A model generated the notes under the pieces. That model was given only the letters and a program-made list of their open reading frames with translations. It made no database searches and was not told the origin of the DNA. The position numbers and the translations under genes were made by a program. Below are positions 36,676 through 45,211 of a stretch of 64,000 bases of DNA, piece by piece. Source of the stretch: Tistrella mobilis (GTDB lineage Bacteria; Pseudomonadota; Alphaproteobacteria; Tistrellales; Tistrellaceae); contig NZ_CP121015.1 in assembly GCF_041468085.1 (NCBI RefSeq), positions 372,001 to 436,000 on the forward strand, in the 5' to 3' direction. How positions within the stretch are numbered: the first letter of the stretch is position 1; each line of letters begins with the position of its first letter.

Positions 36676-38517
36676 TCAGCCGCCCTCGACCACCGGCAGC
36701 GGCAATTCCCCCAGCGCGGCGCGGATGCGCGCCGCGCCGGCGGCGGGCCAGTCGGGTGGCAGATCCAGCCGCAGATGCAGGCCATGGGTGCCGTCGGTGG
36801 CGGCGCTCACCGCCTCCGTCGCCGCCGGATCGATCGCGGCAAGCAGCGCGCGGGCGGCGGTCTCTGCCGCCAGCTCGCGCAGCCGCGGCTTGAAGATCTT
36901 GCCGACCGGGGTCACCGGCATGTCGGCGAGCGCTTCGATCCGCCTGGGCCGGGCCGGCGGCTCGGTGATGCGGGTTTCCATGAAGCCCGCCAGATCCGCC
37001 AGATCCGCGCCCGCGGCCGGCACCACGAACAGCATCGGCACCTCGCCCGCGTAAGCGTCGGGCAGGCCCACCGCCGCCGCCATGGCGACGCCCGGATGGG
37101 CCAGCGCCGCATCCTCCAGGATCAGCGGATCGATATTATGGCCGCTGCGGATGATCAGATCCTTGATCCGGCCGGTGATGTGCAGCTGGCCGCTCTCTGC
37201 GATCCGGCAGATGTCGCCGGTGCGCAGCCAGCCGTCGTAAAAGGCGGCCTCGGTCTGGCGCGGGTCCATATAGCCCGCGAAGACCTGGGGGCCGCGGGCG
37301 AGCAGCTCGCCCGCAGGCGTCGGTGCCGTGCGGTGCAGCACGCCATCGGCCAGAACCGCCACCTCCACCTGGGCCAGCGGCAGACCGACCGCGGCGCCGT
37401 CGGGCATGACGTCGTGATGGACCTGGGCGATGGCGCCGGAAAATTCAGTCATGCCATAGACCTGGCGCACGGCATCGCCGCCCCAGGCGGCCAGGAAGCG
37501 CTTCACCACCTCCGGCGGGCAGGTGGAGGCGCCGGTCAGCACCAGGCGCAACGACGACAGATCGGCGCCGTCCGTGGGCGTGCCGGCAACCGCCCCCAGG
37601 CTGGTCGGCACCAGCGCGCCCAGGGTGATGCGGTGGCGGGCGACCATCTGCCAGAAGGCTGCGACCACGGCCGGGTTGCGGAAGCCGGCGATGGTCGGGA
37701 ACCACATGCCGGCCCCGGCCGCCGCCGCGGCCAGCGCGCCCACGAAGGCGCCGCCGACATGAAACAGGGGCAGCCCCGCCAGCAGCCGGTCATCCCGGCG
37801 ATAGTCGATCGACAGCATGGAGCCCAGGGCCGAGGCGACCATGCTGCGCTCGGTCAACCGGGCGAGCTTGGGCGCGCCGGTGGTGCCGCCGGTGGGGTAG
37901 AGCGCCGCCACCCGGTCGGGATCGGCCGCGACGCGCCCCTCGTCGAGCCGGGTGCGCCAGTCGGGATCGGGCGCCAGCGCCTCGCCATCCAGCGCCACGC
38001 TGCCGTCGATGGGCGCGGTCATGATCCGCAGGCCGGGGATCTCGGCCTCCAGCCCCGCGACCTTTTCATACAGCCCCGCCGGCGCGCCTTCGGGCGGCAC
38101 GATCAACAGCCTGGCCTTCGCCGCCGTCAGCTGGGCGGCGATGGCCTCGCGGGTGAAGAGCAGATTGAGCGGCTGTGCCACCCCCGCCCACATCGCGGCC
38201 CACAGCGACACCATCAGCGCCGGGCAGCTGGGCAACAGGATCGCGACCGCATCGCCCGGCTCCAGGCCGGCGGCGCGGAAGCGGGCGGCGGCGGTTGCCA
38301 CCAGACCCATCATCCGGTCATGGGTGACGGGCGCCATGCCCGGATGATCGGGGGTCGGCAGATGAACCAGCGCCACGCCCTCGGGGTTCAGGCGGGCACC
38401 GCGCGCGACCAGATCGATCACCCGCGGATGGGCGGCGGTCAGGTCGGCGGCCAGCTGGTCGGTTGCCGGCTGATCGGTGGGGCTGGGCGTGGCGGCGGAA
38501 ACGTCGGTCCGGGTCAT
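36676..38517 (-). CDS. AMP-forming acyl-CoA synthetase
   Basis: The 613-residue protein has the AMP-binding P-loop YPTGGTTGAPKLA near residue 214, the VYGMTEFSG region near 357, and the RTGDICR/GRIKDLIIRSGHNI hinge typical of acyl-CoA ligases. A C-terminal PVGKIFKPRLR carries the catalytic Lys. It activates a carboxylic acid to its CoA thioester; chain type is not readable. The AraC gene and crotonase gene on the same strand, and the carboxylase cluster nearby, suggest a degradation pathway, possibly of acyclic terpenoid or branched acids. A GAGGTG site lies 11 bases before the ATG. Confidence 0.9.
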   Translation of the reverse strand: MTRTDVSAATPSPTDQPATDQLAADLTAAHPRVIDLVARGARLNPEGVALVHLPTPDHPGMAPVTHDRMMGLVATAAARFRAAGLEPGDAVAILLPSCPALMVSLWAAMWAGVAQPLNLLFTREAIAAQLTAAKARLLIVPPEGAPAGLYEKVAGLEAEIPGLRIMTAPIDGSVALDGEALAPDPDWRTRLDEGRVAADPDRVAALYPTGGTTGAPKLARLTERSMVASALGSMLSIDYRRDDRLLAGLPLFHVGGAFVGALAAAAAGAGMWFPTIAGFRNPAVVAAFWQMVARHRITLGALVPTSLGAVAGTPTDGADLSSLRLVLTGASTCPPEVVKRFLAAWGGDAVRQVYGMTEFSGAIAQVHHDVMPDGAAVGLPLAQVEVAVLADGVLHRTAPTPAGELLARGPQVFAGYMDPRQTEAAFYDGWLRTGDICRIAESGQLHITGRIKDLIIRSGHNIDPLILEDAALAHPGVAMAAAVGLPDAYAGEVPMLFVVPAAGADLADLAGFMETRITEPPARPRRIEALADMPVTPVGKIFKPRLRELAAETAARALLAAIDPAATEAVSAATDGTHGLHLRLDLPPDWPAAGAARIRAALGELPLPVVEGG

Positions 38518-38567
38518 GGGGTCACGTCACCTCTGGTCGAGGGACCGCCCATTCCGGCCGGTCGGGA

Positions 38568-39422
38568 TCAGCTTCGGGCAAGCCCTGCGACGGCGGGCGG
38601 CCGCATGGCCGGCGGCAGCACGCCATCGGTCAGGCGGATGTCGAGCCGGCGGGAGCCGGCGACGATGTCGCGGGGGCGCAGGCCGAAGATGTTGCGGATC
38701 GACCGGCTGAAATGGGTCTGGTCCGGATAGCCGAAATCCAGCGCCAGATGCGCCAGATTGGGGTTGCGGTTGACATGGGCAAGCGAGATCCGCGCCCGTT
38801 TCCAGGCGCGCCAGTTGCGGAAGCTCAGCCCCGTCTGGTCACGGAACAGATGCAGGAAGCGTGAGACCGACAGCTCGCACAGCGCGGCACAGGCCTCGGC
38901 CGAGGGGAAGGCCTGGATGTCCGCCGGGGCCTGGCGCACCACGGCGCGGATGCGGCGGTCCAATACCCGGGGCGGGATCGCGGCGCCGAAGAAGGCCCGG
39001 TCGAAATCGGGGCTGTCGGGGCAGGCGCCGCCCGGGCGGGCGGCAAGATCGGCATGGGCGGCGCGGATCCGGGCCACCGCTTCGGGCGCCTCGACGATGC
39101 CGGCGGCATCGGGCAGGGTCAGCGCGCGACGGATGAAACCGGGCAGGCCGTGGAGGTCGACGGTCTCGGGCTCGATCTTCACCGCCAGGATGTCGCGGCC
39201 TTCGGCGCGGATGGTGTGGGGGGTATAGGCGGGCACCACCGCGCAGCTGCCGACGCGGTCGGGGCCGCCGTCCACCTGAACCGCGATCCGGCCTTCCGCT
39301 GCCACATAGATGCCGATCCCGCCCAGATTGCGGGTGCTGGGCCGGCCCAGCAGCCCGGCATAGAACAGCCGTTCCGGGCCGATCAGCATCACCCGCGGAT
39401 TGCCGCCAGCGCTCATGCTCAT
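38568..39422 (-). CDS. AraC-family transcriptional regulator
   Basis: The 284-residue protein has an N-terminal sensing half with a cupin-like pattern (VVPAYTPHTIRAEG) and C-terminal tandem helix-turn-helices at about 185-265. The second carries the family signature around LALDFGYPDQTHFSRSIRNI. GGAGGG six bases upstream favours the ATG at 39422 over a GTG and a later ATG. It lies 50 bases upstream of the acyl-CoA synthetase and just downstream of a crotonase, all on one strand, so it probably controls acyl-CoA catabolism. Confidence 0.9.
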   Translation of the reverse strand: MSMSAGGNPRVMLIGPERLFYAGLLGRPSTRNLGGIGIYVAAEGRIAVQVDGGPDRVGSCAVVPAYTPHTIRAEGRDILAVKIEPETVDLHGLPGFIRRALTLPDAAGIVEAPEAVARIRAAHADLAARPGGACPDSPDFDRAFFGAAIPPRVLDRRIRAVVRQAPADIQAFPSAEACAALCELSVSRFLHLFRDQTGLSFRNWRAWKRARISLAHVNRNPNLAHLALDFGYPDQTHFSRSIRNIFGLRPRDIVAGSRRLDIRLTDGVLPPAMRPPAVAGLARS

Positions 39423-39439
39423 CACCGCCCTCCGTCCGG

Positions 39440-40210
39440 TCAGGCGAGGCCCGAGAAATCGGGCTTGCGCTTCTGGAAGAAGGCGCCCACGGCCTCGCGC
39501 ACGGCGGGGCCTTCCATCAGCGTGGCAAGGGCGCGCATCTCGGCCTGGATCGCGCCTTCAAGTGCGGCCAGATGGACATCCTGAAGCAGTTTCTTGGTTG
39601 CCCGCACCGCCTCGCCCGCGAAGCCCGCAAGCTGGTCGGCGACCGCATCGGCGCGGGCCTCCAGCATGTCATGGGGCACGATTTCGGTCACGAGGCCCGC
39701 GGCCAGCGCCTCTTCGGCGCCGATCTTCCGGCTGGTCAGCATCCAGTCCCGCGCCCGCCGCTCCCCCACCGCCAGCGGCAGAAGATAGCTGGAGCCGATC
39801 TCGGGGCAGATGCCCAGGCTTGAGAACGGGAACACGAAGCCGGCGCGATCCGATGCGATGACGATGTCGCAATTCAGGATCAGCGTCGACCCGCCGCCGA
39901 TCGCCGGCCCCTGCACGGACGCCACGATCGGCTTCTGGAACCGCGCCAGTTCCAGCGTGCATTCATACAGCGCCGACTGTTCCCAACCGCCTTTCAGCGG
40001 ATTCTCGACGAATTCGTTCAGATCCCCACCGCGGGTAAAGGCATCGCCGGTCGATCCCAGCCGCACCACCCGCACCGCCGGATCACCGCCCACATCCCGC
40101 AGGGCATCGCGCAGCGCCGCAAACAGCGCCGCATTCATCAGATTGCCGGTCTCGGGCCGGTTGAACACGATCTGCGCGACACGTCCGCGACGCTCGACGG
40201 CGATGGGCAT
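39440..40210 (-). CDS. Enoyl-CoA hydratase/isomerase family protein
   Basis: The 256-residue crotonase-fold protein starts MPIAVERRGRVAQIVFNRPE. FTRGGDLNEF forms the first half of the oxyanion hole, and VQGPAIGGGSTLILNCDIV the second. LGICPEIGSSYLLP places a Glu where hydratases and isomerases have a catalytic acid. GGGAGG nine bases upstream sets this start within a frame that stays open nearly 100 codons further. Its exact reaction (hydratase or double-bond isomerase) is undetermined. It leads a possible operon with the AraC regulator and acyl-CoA synthetase. Confidence 0.88.
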   Translation of the reverse strand: MPIAVERRGRVAQIVFNRPETGNLMNAALFAALRDALRDVGGDPAVRVVRLGSTGDAFTRGGDLNEFVENPLKGGWEQSALYECTLELARFQKPIVASVQGPAIGGGSTLILNCDIVIASDRAGFVFPFSSLGICPEIGSSYLLPLAVGERRARDWMLTSRKIGAEEALAAGLVTEIVPHDMLEARADAVADQLAGFAGEAVRATKKLLQDVHLAALEGAIQAEMRALATLMEGPAVREAVGAFFQKRKPDFSGLA

Positions 40211-40274
40211 CAGGCATTTCCTCCCTGGCCACCGCCTGCATGGGCGGGGCGCGTTCTTGTGGATTGGGGGTATA

Positions 40275-40324
40275 ATGCCTGTGTTTAGGTATTTAGGCAA
40301 TGCGGGCTGACATCTGTCAGCCGC
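40275..40324 (-). promoter_or_regulatory. Likely promoter and palindromic operator for the crotonase gene
   Basis: On the minus strand TTGCCT, a 17-base spacer and CATTAT resemble a sigma-70 promoter. Directly upstream is a near-perfect palindrome, GGCTGACA-TC-TGTCAGCC, extended by GC pairs with one bulge. Its position just above the -35 box suits an activator or repressor site. CCTAAATA and CCTAAACA repeat within the spacer. Confidence 0.45.
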
Positions 40325-40461
40325 ATGCATACACGGCTCATTTATACGCGATTCATTCTCATTTGCATATTGACCAGAGAGGCACCTGGTTCCTATCGTA
40401 CCGGGTATCCGCTTTGGGGTTGATCCCCTGCCCCGGGGAGACCTGAGAGGAGATGCAACGG

Positions 40462-40884
40462 ATGCCCGTTCCGGCCCATCCCGATCCTCGCAGGCCGGCA
40501 CGGCTTGCCGGCCGGATCCTGCCGGGGATCCTGTTCGCCGCCGGTGCCACTGCGCTGATCGTCCTGCCGCTCAGCCAGGGGCCGTTCCTGGCGATGCAGA
40601 CGGATTACCCGAGGGACACGCTGATCGCCGGCACCGTGGTCACCTTCCTGTGGTTCCTGGCGCTCTGGCTGATGACCGCCCGCCTGGTCCGCATCGCCCG
40701 CCGAAGCCCGGCCCGCCGCGCCGCGGGGCTGGGCTTCAGCCTGGGCCTGCTGCTGATCCTGGGCGTCGCCCTGGCCCGCATGCTGACGGGATCCGGCCTG
40801 ATGGGCGTGGTGATCGGGGGGCCGGCGGCACTGGCTCTGGTGCTGGTGGGTGAGCGGCTGTTCCGTGACCACAAAACATACTGA
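40462..40884 (+). CDS. Small membrane protein, four helices
   Basis: AGAGGAG nine bases before the ATG at 40462 favours it over the ATG at 40453, which touches the ribosome-binding site. The 140 residues contain about four membrane helices: LPGILFAAGATALIVLPL, TLIAGTVVTFLWFLALWLM, LGFSLGLLLILGVALA and MGVVIGGPAALALVLVG. A basic cytoplasmic loop (RLVRIARRSPARRAA) lies between helices two and three. No family is recognised. It overlaps the next small membrane gene, with which it likely works. Confidence 0.65.
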   Translation: MPVPAHPDPRRPARLAGRILPGILFAAGATALIVLPLSQGPFLAMQTDYPRDTLIAGTVVTFLWFLALWLMTARLVRIARRSPARRAAGLGFSLGLLLILGVALARMLTGSGLMGVVIGGPAALALVLVGERLFRDHKTY

Positions 40885-41158
40885 AACGACCCGGCCTGCT
40901 TCCAGGATTGGCCGCATCTGGCGGCGCTATGTCGACCTCGTCTGCCGGTATACCCCGATCTACCGGCGATCCGTGCCGCGCCTGACGATCGGCTTCGCGC
41001 TCGTGCTGATCGGCATCGGCCTCTGGGCGCTGTTCGGCGACATCTGGATGGTGGGTGTCTTCGCCGTTGCCGGCGTCTCACTGATGGGGGAGTTCCAGGG
41101 TGATATCCGCCATGCCTGGGATACGAGAAACAGAAAAAGAGATCATGAGCGAGACTGA
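40850..41158 (+). CDS. Small two-helix membrane protein
   Basis: Overlaps the end of the preceding gene by 35 bases in another frame. The start is uncertain: GTG at 40850 or GTG at 40865. A basic N-terminus (RIGRIWRRYVDLVCRYTPIY) precedes two close helices (LTIGFALVLIGIGLWALF, MVGVFAVAGVSLM), and the tail is charged. Unknown function. The stop overlaps the start of a broken reading frame downstream. Confidence 0.55.
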   Translation: MSGCSVTTKHTETTRPASRIGRIWRRYVDLVCRYTPIYRRSVPRLTIGFALVLIGIGLWALFGDIWMVGVFAVAGVSLMGEFQGDIRHAWDTRNRKRDHERD

Positions 41159-41356
41159 TTCATAGGTCAGTCACAAGGAATTCGATGACCGGGTCGGGCA
41201 TCTTTCAACGGTATTTGACAGCCTGACAGATGCTTCAGAGGCCGTCTCGACACCAACAAAGAGAAGGATATCGAGGCCACCATCGACTTCGCAGAAACAT
41301 TCCTCTACGTCGCTGCGGTCATGCTTCTCGTCCGCAGGATCCCAAGGGGAGGATGA
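41145..41356 (+). pseudogene. Broken small membrane protein gene
   Basis: An ATG overlaps the previous stop and begins MSETDS, then hits TAG at 41163. The same frame continues coding-like (VSHKEFDDRVGHLSTVFDSL) to about 41248, then shifts frame and continues DTNKEKDIEATIDFAETFLY with a hydrophobic end (VAAVMLLVRR) to TGA at 41354. One nonsense codon and one frameshift point to a decayed gene of about 70 codons, the third member of this small membrane-protein group. No intact homologue was identified by eye. Confidence 0.5.
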
Positions 41357-41371
41357 GTTTCGAGGCCGCCC

Positions 41372-41932
41372 CTAAGCAGAAGGCCAGACCGGCATGATCG
41401 AGTTCGGATCGGTCGCGTTGATGCAGTAGACGAGTGTCAGATAGGGTGACATGTTGGGGTGCGGGATACCGCCCCCGGTAGACGTAATGGTTGCATCGGC
41501 CATGGCGACGGTGACAGGCGCACTGCCGTCACCGATATACCCTTTGTACAGATACTGCTTGCCCTTGAACGGATATTGCGGCGATCCGATCAGGGTCGTG
41601 CTTCCGGGCTGCGCCGCGCGCTCAACGCTTATCTGCGTCTGTATCACATGCGTATGGGCTGGAATGGTGTCCTTGGTCAGCGCGACGGTGGCAGAGCCCA
41701 CCGCCTGCCCGGCGGTGAAGCTGCGTCCGGCAGACATGCCCGTACCGATCACCGCCGACCCCAGCAGAGACGGCAGGCCGAACGTCCCCTCGCCGCCGCC
41801 ATAAGTCGTCCCGATGACCGAGAACAGATTCTGGTATGTGTCCATCGACACCAGGCTTCCGTCGCACAGCAGCCATCCGGCCGGGATGAAGGCATAAGGA
41901 AAGGCGCGGACTTCGCCGACAAACACGTCCAT
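41372..41932 (-). CDS. Tail-collar-domain (MdpB-like) protein 3
   Basis: The 186 residues have the phage tail-collar layout: N-terminal GEVRAFPYAFIPAGWLLCDG, then LFSVIGTTYGGGEGTFGLPS, a middle IPAHTH turn, and a C-terminal SPYLTLVYCINA strand. Such 170-190 residue proteins ('microcystin-dependent protein' MdpB-like) are found in tandem in many Gram-negative bacteria without other phage genes; function is unclear. Start and upstream stop overlap as TGATG, with GGAGG seven bases before. Last gene of a three-paralogue operon. Confidence 0.88.
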   Translation of the reverse strand: MDVFVGEVRAFPYAFIPAGWLLCDGSLVSMDTYQNLFSVIGTTYGGGEGTFGLPSLLGSAVIGTGMSAGRSFTAGQAVGSATVALTKDTIPAHTHVIQTQISVERAAQPGSTTLIGSPQYPFKGKQYLYKGYIGDGSAPVTVAMADATITSTGGGIPHPNMSPYLTLVYCINATDPNSIMPVWPSA

Positions 41933-42474
41933 CAGGCACCTCCTTCCGGCATCGTCTGCGGCATGCTGCCCGCCACGGAGATGATGTAGGCCATGGGCAT
42001 GCTCGGCATCATATTGTCGTGGGGCTGGTTGCCGCCGACATAGGTGAGCATGCTCGCCGACAGGGCGACCGATCCGGCCGTGGCCGATTGCGGCACGAAG
42101 GTCTGAAACGGCTGGGGCGGAACGGCGGGAACCGCGCCGTCCGGCTGGGTCGTCGTGGCCGCATCCGTTGTCACCATGAAATCATGGCTGTGAGGCGGCA
42201 GGGCCGTCAGGGTCGTGGTCTGCTGGCCGCCGGTCTCCGCCAGCAGATAGGCCGGCTGCGCGGCGGTCGCCGCCCGCTGGCCGATCGGCAGCCGCCCGCG
42301 AAGATCGGGCAGGGCGAACTGCCTGACCCCGTCCCCGCCATAGGTGGTGCCGATCATGGAAAACAGGCCGGGATACTGGCTGATATTCACCAGGCTGCCG
42401 TCGCATTTCAACCAACCGACCGGCGCCCGATCCGTCGCGATCAGACGGATTTCCCCCATCAAGCTGCCATCCAT
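41932..42474 (-). CDS. Tail-collar-domain (MdpB-like) protein 2
   Basis: The 180-residue paralogue of its neighbours has GEIRLIATDRAPVGWLKCDG, LFSMIGTTYGGDG and PDLRGRLPIGQ near the start, LPPHSHDF in the middle, and MPSMPMAYIISVAG at the end. It lacks the C-terminal Cys found in the other two. GGAGG eight bases before the ATG. Fifteen bases separate it from the upstream collar gene. The central 70 residues diverge most, as expected if that part is the exposed tip. Confidence 0.88.
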   Translation of the reverse strand: MDGSLMGEIRLIATDRAPVGWLKCDGSLVNISQYPGLFSMIGTTYGGDGVRQFALPDLRGRLPIGQRAATAAQPAYLLAETGGQQTTTLTALPPHSHDFMVTTDAATTTQPDGAVPAVPPQPFQTFVPQSATAGSVALSASMLTYVGGNQPHDNMMPSMPMAYIISVAGSMPQTMPEGGA

Positions 42475-42489
42475 GGACCTGACCTCCGG

Positions 42490-43023
42490 TCAGCTGCTGC
42501 GTGAAGGATAGGGGCCGTTCGTGCAGATGCAGTAGCTCAGCACGATATATGGCTGCCGGTTTTCATGCGGCAGATCGGACCCGGTGGAGGCGACGGTCAT
42601 CGGGTGCAGCGCGGTGAGGGCCGCCGGATCAGGCTTCCAGACGGGCGGCCCGGCCGGTAGCGACGAGGATTGCGGCGTCGGCTCCGCCAGATATGCGCCG
42701 GCCGGGTTGGCCGTATCGGCCGGTGCCGACACGGCGGCCACGGGGTGCGTATGTGGCGGCAGATTCTCGACCGTCACCGTAACCTGCTCGCTGCCGCCGG
42801 TCTCCCCCCGCCCGGCGGGCGCCACGCCGATGACCGCCCGCCCCCGCAGATCAGGCAGGGCGAAGTTCAGGGCATCACCGCCGAAGGCCTTCCCCAACAG
42901 GGTGAACAGGGCCGGATTGGCCGTGATACCGATAAGGGAGCCGTCACATACCGCCCAATTATCGGGGATCTTGTTGTGAGCGAACAGACGGATTTCACCA
43001 AGATAGGCCAGCAGATCGGACAC
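42490..43023 (-). CDS. Tail-collar-domain (MdpB-like) protein 1
   Basis: The 177-residue first collar paralogue carries GEIRLFAHNKIPDNWAVCDG, LFTLLGKAFGGDA, LPDLRGRAVIG, LPPHTHPV and a C-terminal QPYIVLSYCICTNG. It starts at GTG with AAAGGTG just upstream. It follows a short lasso-like peptide gene by 41 bases with no terminator between them, so the peptide and the three collar genes are probably one transcript. Confidence 0.88.
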   Translation of the reverse strand: MSDLLAYLGEIRLFAHNKIPDNWAVCDGSLIGITANPALFTLLGKAFGGDALNFALPDLRGRAVIGVAPAGRGETGGSEQVTVTVENLPPHTHPVAAVSAPADTANPAGAYLAEPTPQSSSLPAGPPVWKPDPAALTALHPMTVASTGSDLPHENRQPYIVLSYCICTNGPYPSRSS

Positions 43024-43064
43024 CGGCGCACCTTTCCGGCCAGGGCTTCAGACAAGGCGCGATG

Positions 43065-43229
43065 TCAGCTGGCGTTTCCCAGCCCGTCATTCACGACCAC
43101 CGGCCCGCCGGCAATCGTGTTGTCGGTGACGTCGAGCACGGTCAGCTGCGGGCGCTGCCACAGGGGGGAGGTCGCGGCCGTCTGATCGGATGCCGCCGCG
43201 GAAGGCTTCGGATGCGCGCTCATGGGCAT
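43065..43229 (-). CDS. Orphan lasso-peptide-like precursor A
   Basis: The 54-residue peptide begins MPMSAHPKPS (a second ATG two codons on is also possible). Its C-terminal half reads WQRPQLTVLDVTDNTI followed by AGGPVVVNDGLGNAS. The W-x-x-P-x-L...T-x pattern matches the leader recognition motif and the penultimate Thr of lasso peptide precursors such as paeninodin. With cleavage after T-I, the core starts Ala-Gly and has Asp at position 9, a legal ring-closing residue. No lasso peptidase, RRE or asparagine-synthetase-like cyclase is in the window, so modification is inference. A second peptide with the same motif lies at 45212. It leads the collar-gene operon. Confidence 0.6.
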   Translation of the reverse strand: MPMSAHPKPSAAASDQTAATSPLWQRPQLTVLDVTDNTIAGGPVVVNDGLGNAS

Positions 43230-43244
43230 GGTTTCTTGCACAAG

Positions 43245-43312
43245 GGATGGACAGGGCCCACGGATGGACAGGGGCCAAGGATGGACAGGGGCCAGAGATA
43301 GACACAGGCTGG
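43245..43312. repeat. 17-bp tandem repeat, three copies plus one degenerate
   Basis: Unit GGATGGACAGGGGCCAN occurs at 43245, 43262 and 43279 with one or two changes; a fourth, worn copy follows at 43296. It ends 16 bases upstream of the peptide A start and so lies in its leader or promoter region. It could be a set of binding sites or a simple slippage repeat. It is not a CRISPR array: there are no spacers. Confidence 0.75.
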
Positions 43313-43438
43313 CATCCTGCGCCACGTCCGGTCATGCGGGGGTACCGTGTGGCGTGAATATCCCGTACATATACGACGACATTTGCACAGGCGGCAACGC
43401 GGATCAGCGGCCAGCCCGAGACAAATCCGCGTGATGTG

Positions 43439-44834
43439 TCATCGGTGCAACATCGTCCCGACCAGGGTTTTCAGCTGCCCGAATTCGGCCTCCAGCCCGC
43501 TCGCCGCGGCAAGCACCTCCTGCGACACCCGGCCGCTTTCATCGGCGGCCTCGCGGACGCGGCCGATACTGACCGCCACCTTGCGGGCACCCTCGGCGGC
43601 CGTGGTGACACGGCCGGCGATGTCGCGGGTGGTCGCGCCCTGCTCTTCGGTGCCGGCGGCAATGGCCGACGAGATGTCGCGCAATCGTGCGATCACCGCA
43701 CCGATGTTCTGGATCGCCTCCACCGTGCCGCGGGTCTGCTCCTGAACCGAGGCGATCTGGCCGGCGATCTCTTCGGTGGCGCGCGCGGTCTGGGTCGCCA
43801 GGCTCTTCACCTCGCCGGCCACCACGGCAAAACCTTTGCCGGCGGCCCCGGCGCGCGCCGCCTCGATGGTGGCGTTGAGTGCCAGAAGATTGGTCTGGCT
43901 GGCGATCTGGTTGATCAGGCTGACCACCGCGCCGATCCGGCCTGCGGTGCCGGCCAGTTCCTGCACCAGGGCATCGGCGCGGGTGGCCTCGTCACCTGCC
44001 GAGCGGGTGACGGCGTCGGCTTCGGCCATCCGCGCGCCGATTTCGCCGATCGACGCCGCAAGCTGGCCGGTCGCCGCGGCGATCGCCTGGGCTTCGTCGG
44101 ACACCTGTGCCGCGGAACCGTCGGCCGCCCTGATCTCGTCCAGCCCGCGATGCGCCTCCACGGCCAGGCTGCGGGCCCGCGACTGCATCTCGTCGGTCCG
44201 GCGGGCGAAGCCCTCGGCGCGCCCGATCACCTCTTCCGCCATGTGCCGGCCGGCCTCGCGCTCCTCCACCACCCGCGTCAGATCGCGCCAATAGACCACC
44301 GCCAGAGGGCGGCCCTGGTGTTCGAAGGCCACCAGCGTCACCTCGACGGGCACGGGCGTGCGGTCAAGCCGGCAATGGGTCCATTCGAAACGCGAGAACC
44401 CTTTGGCCAGCGCCGCCCGCAGATGGGCCACGGCCCCCACCTCGGACGGGGACCCGTCGGGCTGAACAGGGGGCGACAGCCGCGCCGGCTGCAGGCCGAT
44501 GATCTCGGTGCGATCGCGTGCGCCCAGGAAGCGGACGGCGGCATCGTTGCAGGCCAGGAACCCATCGGGCCCGGCGACCAGGATCGGATCTGCCGAGCGG
44601 TCGAAGGCGATCCGGGCCAGCATCTCGGCCACATCGCCCTCCCGCGCGGCAATATCCGCGGCACCACCGGTCGGGCCACGCCCGATGCGGCCAAGGCCGA
44701 GCCCCCCCCAGGGCAAGCGCGGTGCCCGCCACCCCCGACAGCAACTCGCCGCCGCCGGCCATCTGCCCTGCCACGATCGCCGCCGGCACCGCCGCCAGCA
44801 CAAGACCCGCTCCCAGAAGCTGCCGCATATCCAT
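43439..44834 (-). pseudogene. Chemoreceptor (MCP) gene with a +1 frameshift at a G8 tract
   Basis: The main part encodes a PAS domain ([20 protein letters not shown]), then a methyl-accepting signalling domain with the conserved hairpin tip [20 protein letters not shown]. Upstream of the PAS domain the main frame gives an implausible Arg/Trp/Cys-rich sequence. In the neighbouring frame lies a normal membrane N-terminus, [20 protein letters not shown] followed by a second hydrophobic stretch. The two frames meet at eight consecutive G on the coding strand (44702-44709). With seven G the protein is continuous, [12 protein letters not shown]. So the gene is either off because of slippage (phase variation), truly mutated, or affected by a sequencing error. 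An intact product would have about 465 residues. Confidence 0.8.
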
Positions 44835-45211
44835 GGACCGATCCCACTCCGAAATCCGACCATCGGTGCAGATTGCATCGATGGCGGGCGCAAGCTAGTG
44901 GAATCGGCACGCAGATGAAAGAGCCAATCACTGGCGCGTCATATGACACCGCAGAAATTGAGTGTTTTCTTTAACTATCTGAAATTTACCTATTATTTAC
45001 CATGACCCGGCAGGCTCTCCGGGGTCGTTTACCATATCGGCGGCACACGAAATCTGCGCAATATCCTGCAATTTTTCGGCAGGTGGTCAAACGGCCGTGA
45101 TCGAGCCCGGCCTGCATGCGCCATCGCCCGCATGCACCATCGGAGGGCGTTCTGAGCAAAGGTGCAGCTGGGGGACGGCAGTTTCGGCCGCCCCCATTCG
45201 ACCCGGTCGGC
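44835..45211. other. Intergenic region without a recognised gene
   Basis: The 377 bases between the chemoreceptor and peptide B include an AT-rich stretch (about 44945-45000), a likely promoter zone for the chemoreceptor. A GACCCGG/CCGGGGTC hairpin lies near 45004-45027. No supported reading frame. Confidence 0.4.

Noticed and set aside
41372-43023. Prophage remnant
   Set aside because: Only collar-domain genes are present; no integrase, capsid, portal, terminase or other tail genes. Such collar triplets occur outside phages.
43245-43312. CRISPR array
   Set aside because: Units of 17 bases abut directly, with no spacers; a simple tandem repeat.
44835-44893. Longer N-terminus of the chemoreceptor in its main frame ([10 protein letters not shown]...)
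   Set aside because: Arg/Trp/Cys-rich and implausible; the neighbouring frame provides a proper membrane N-terminus joined at the G8 run.
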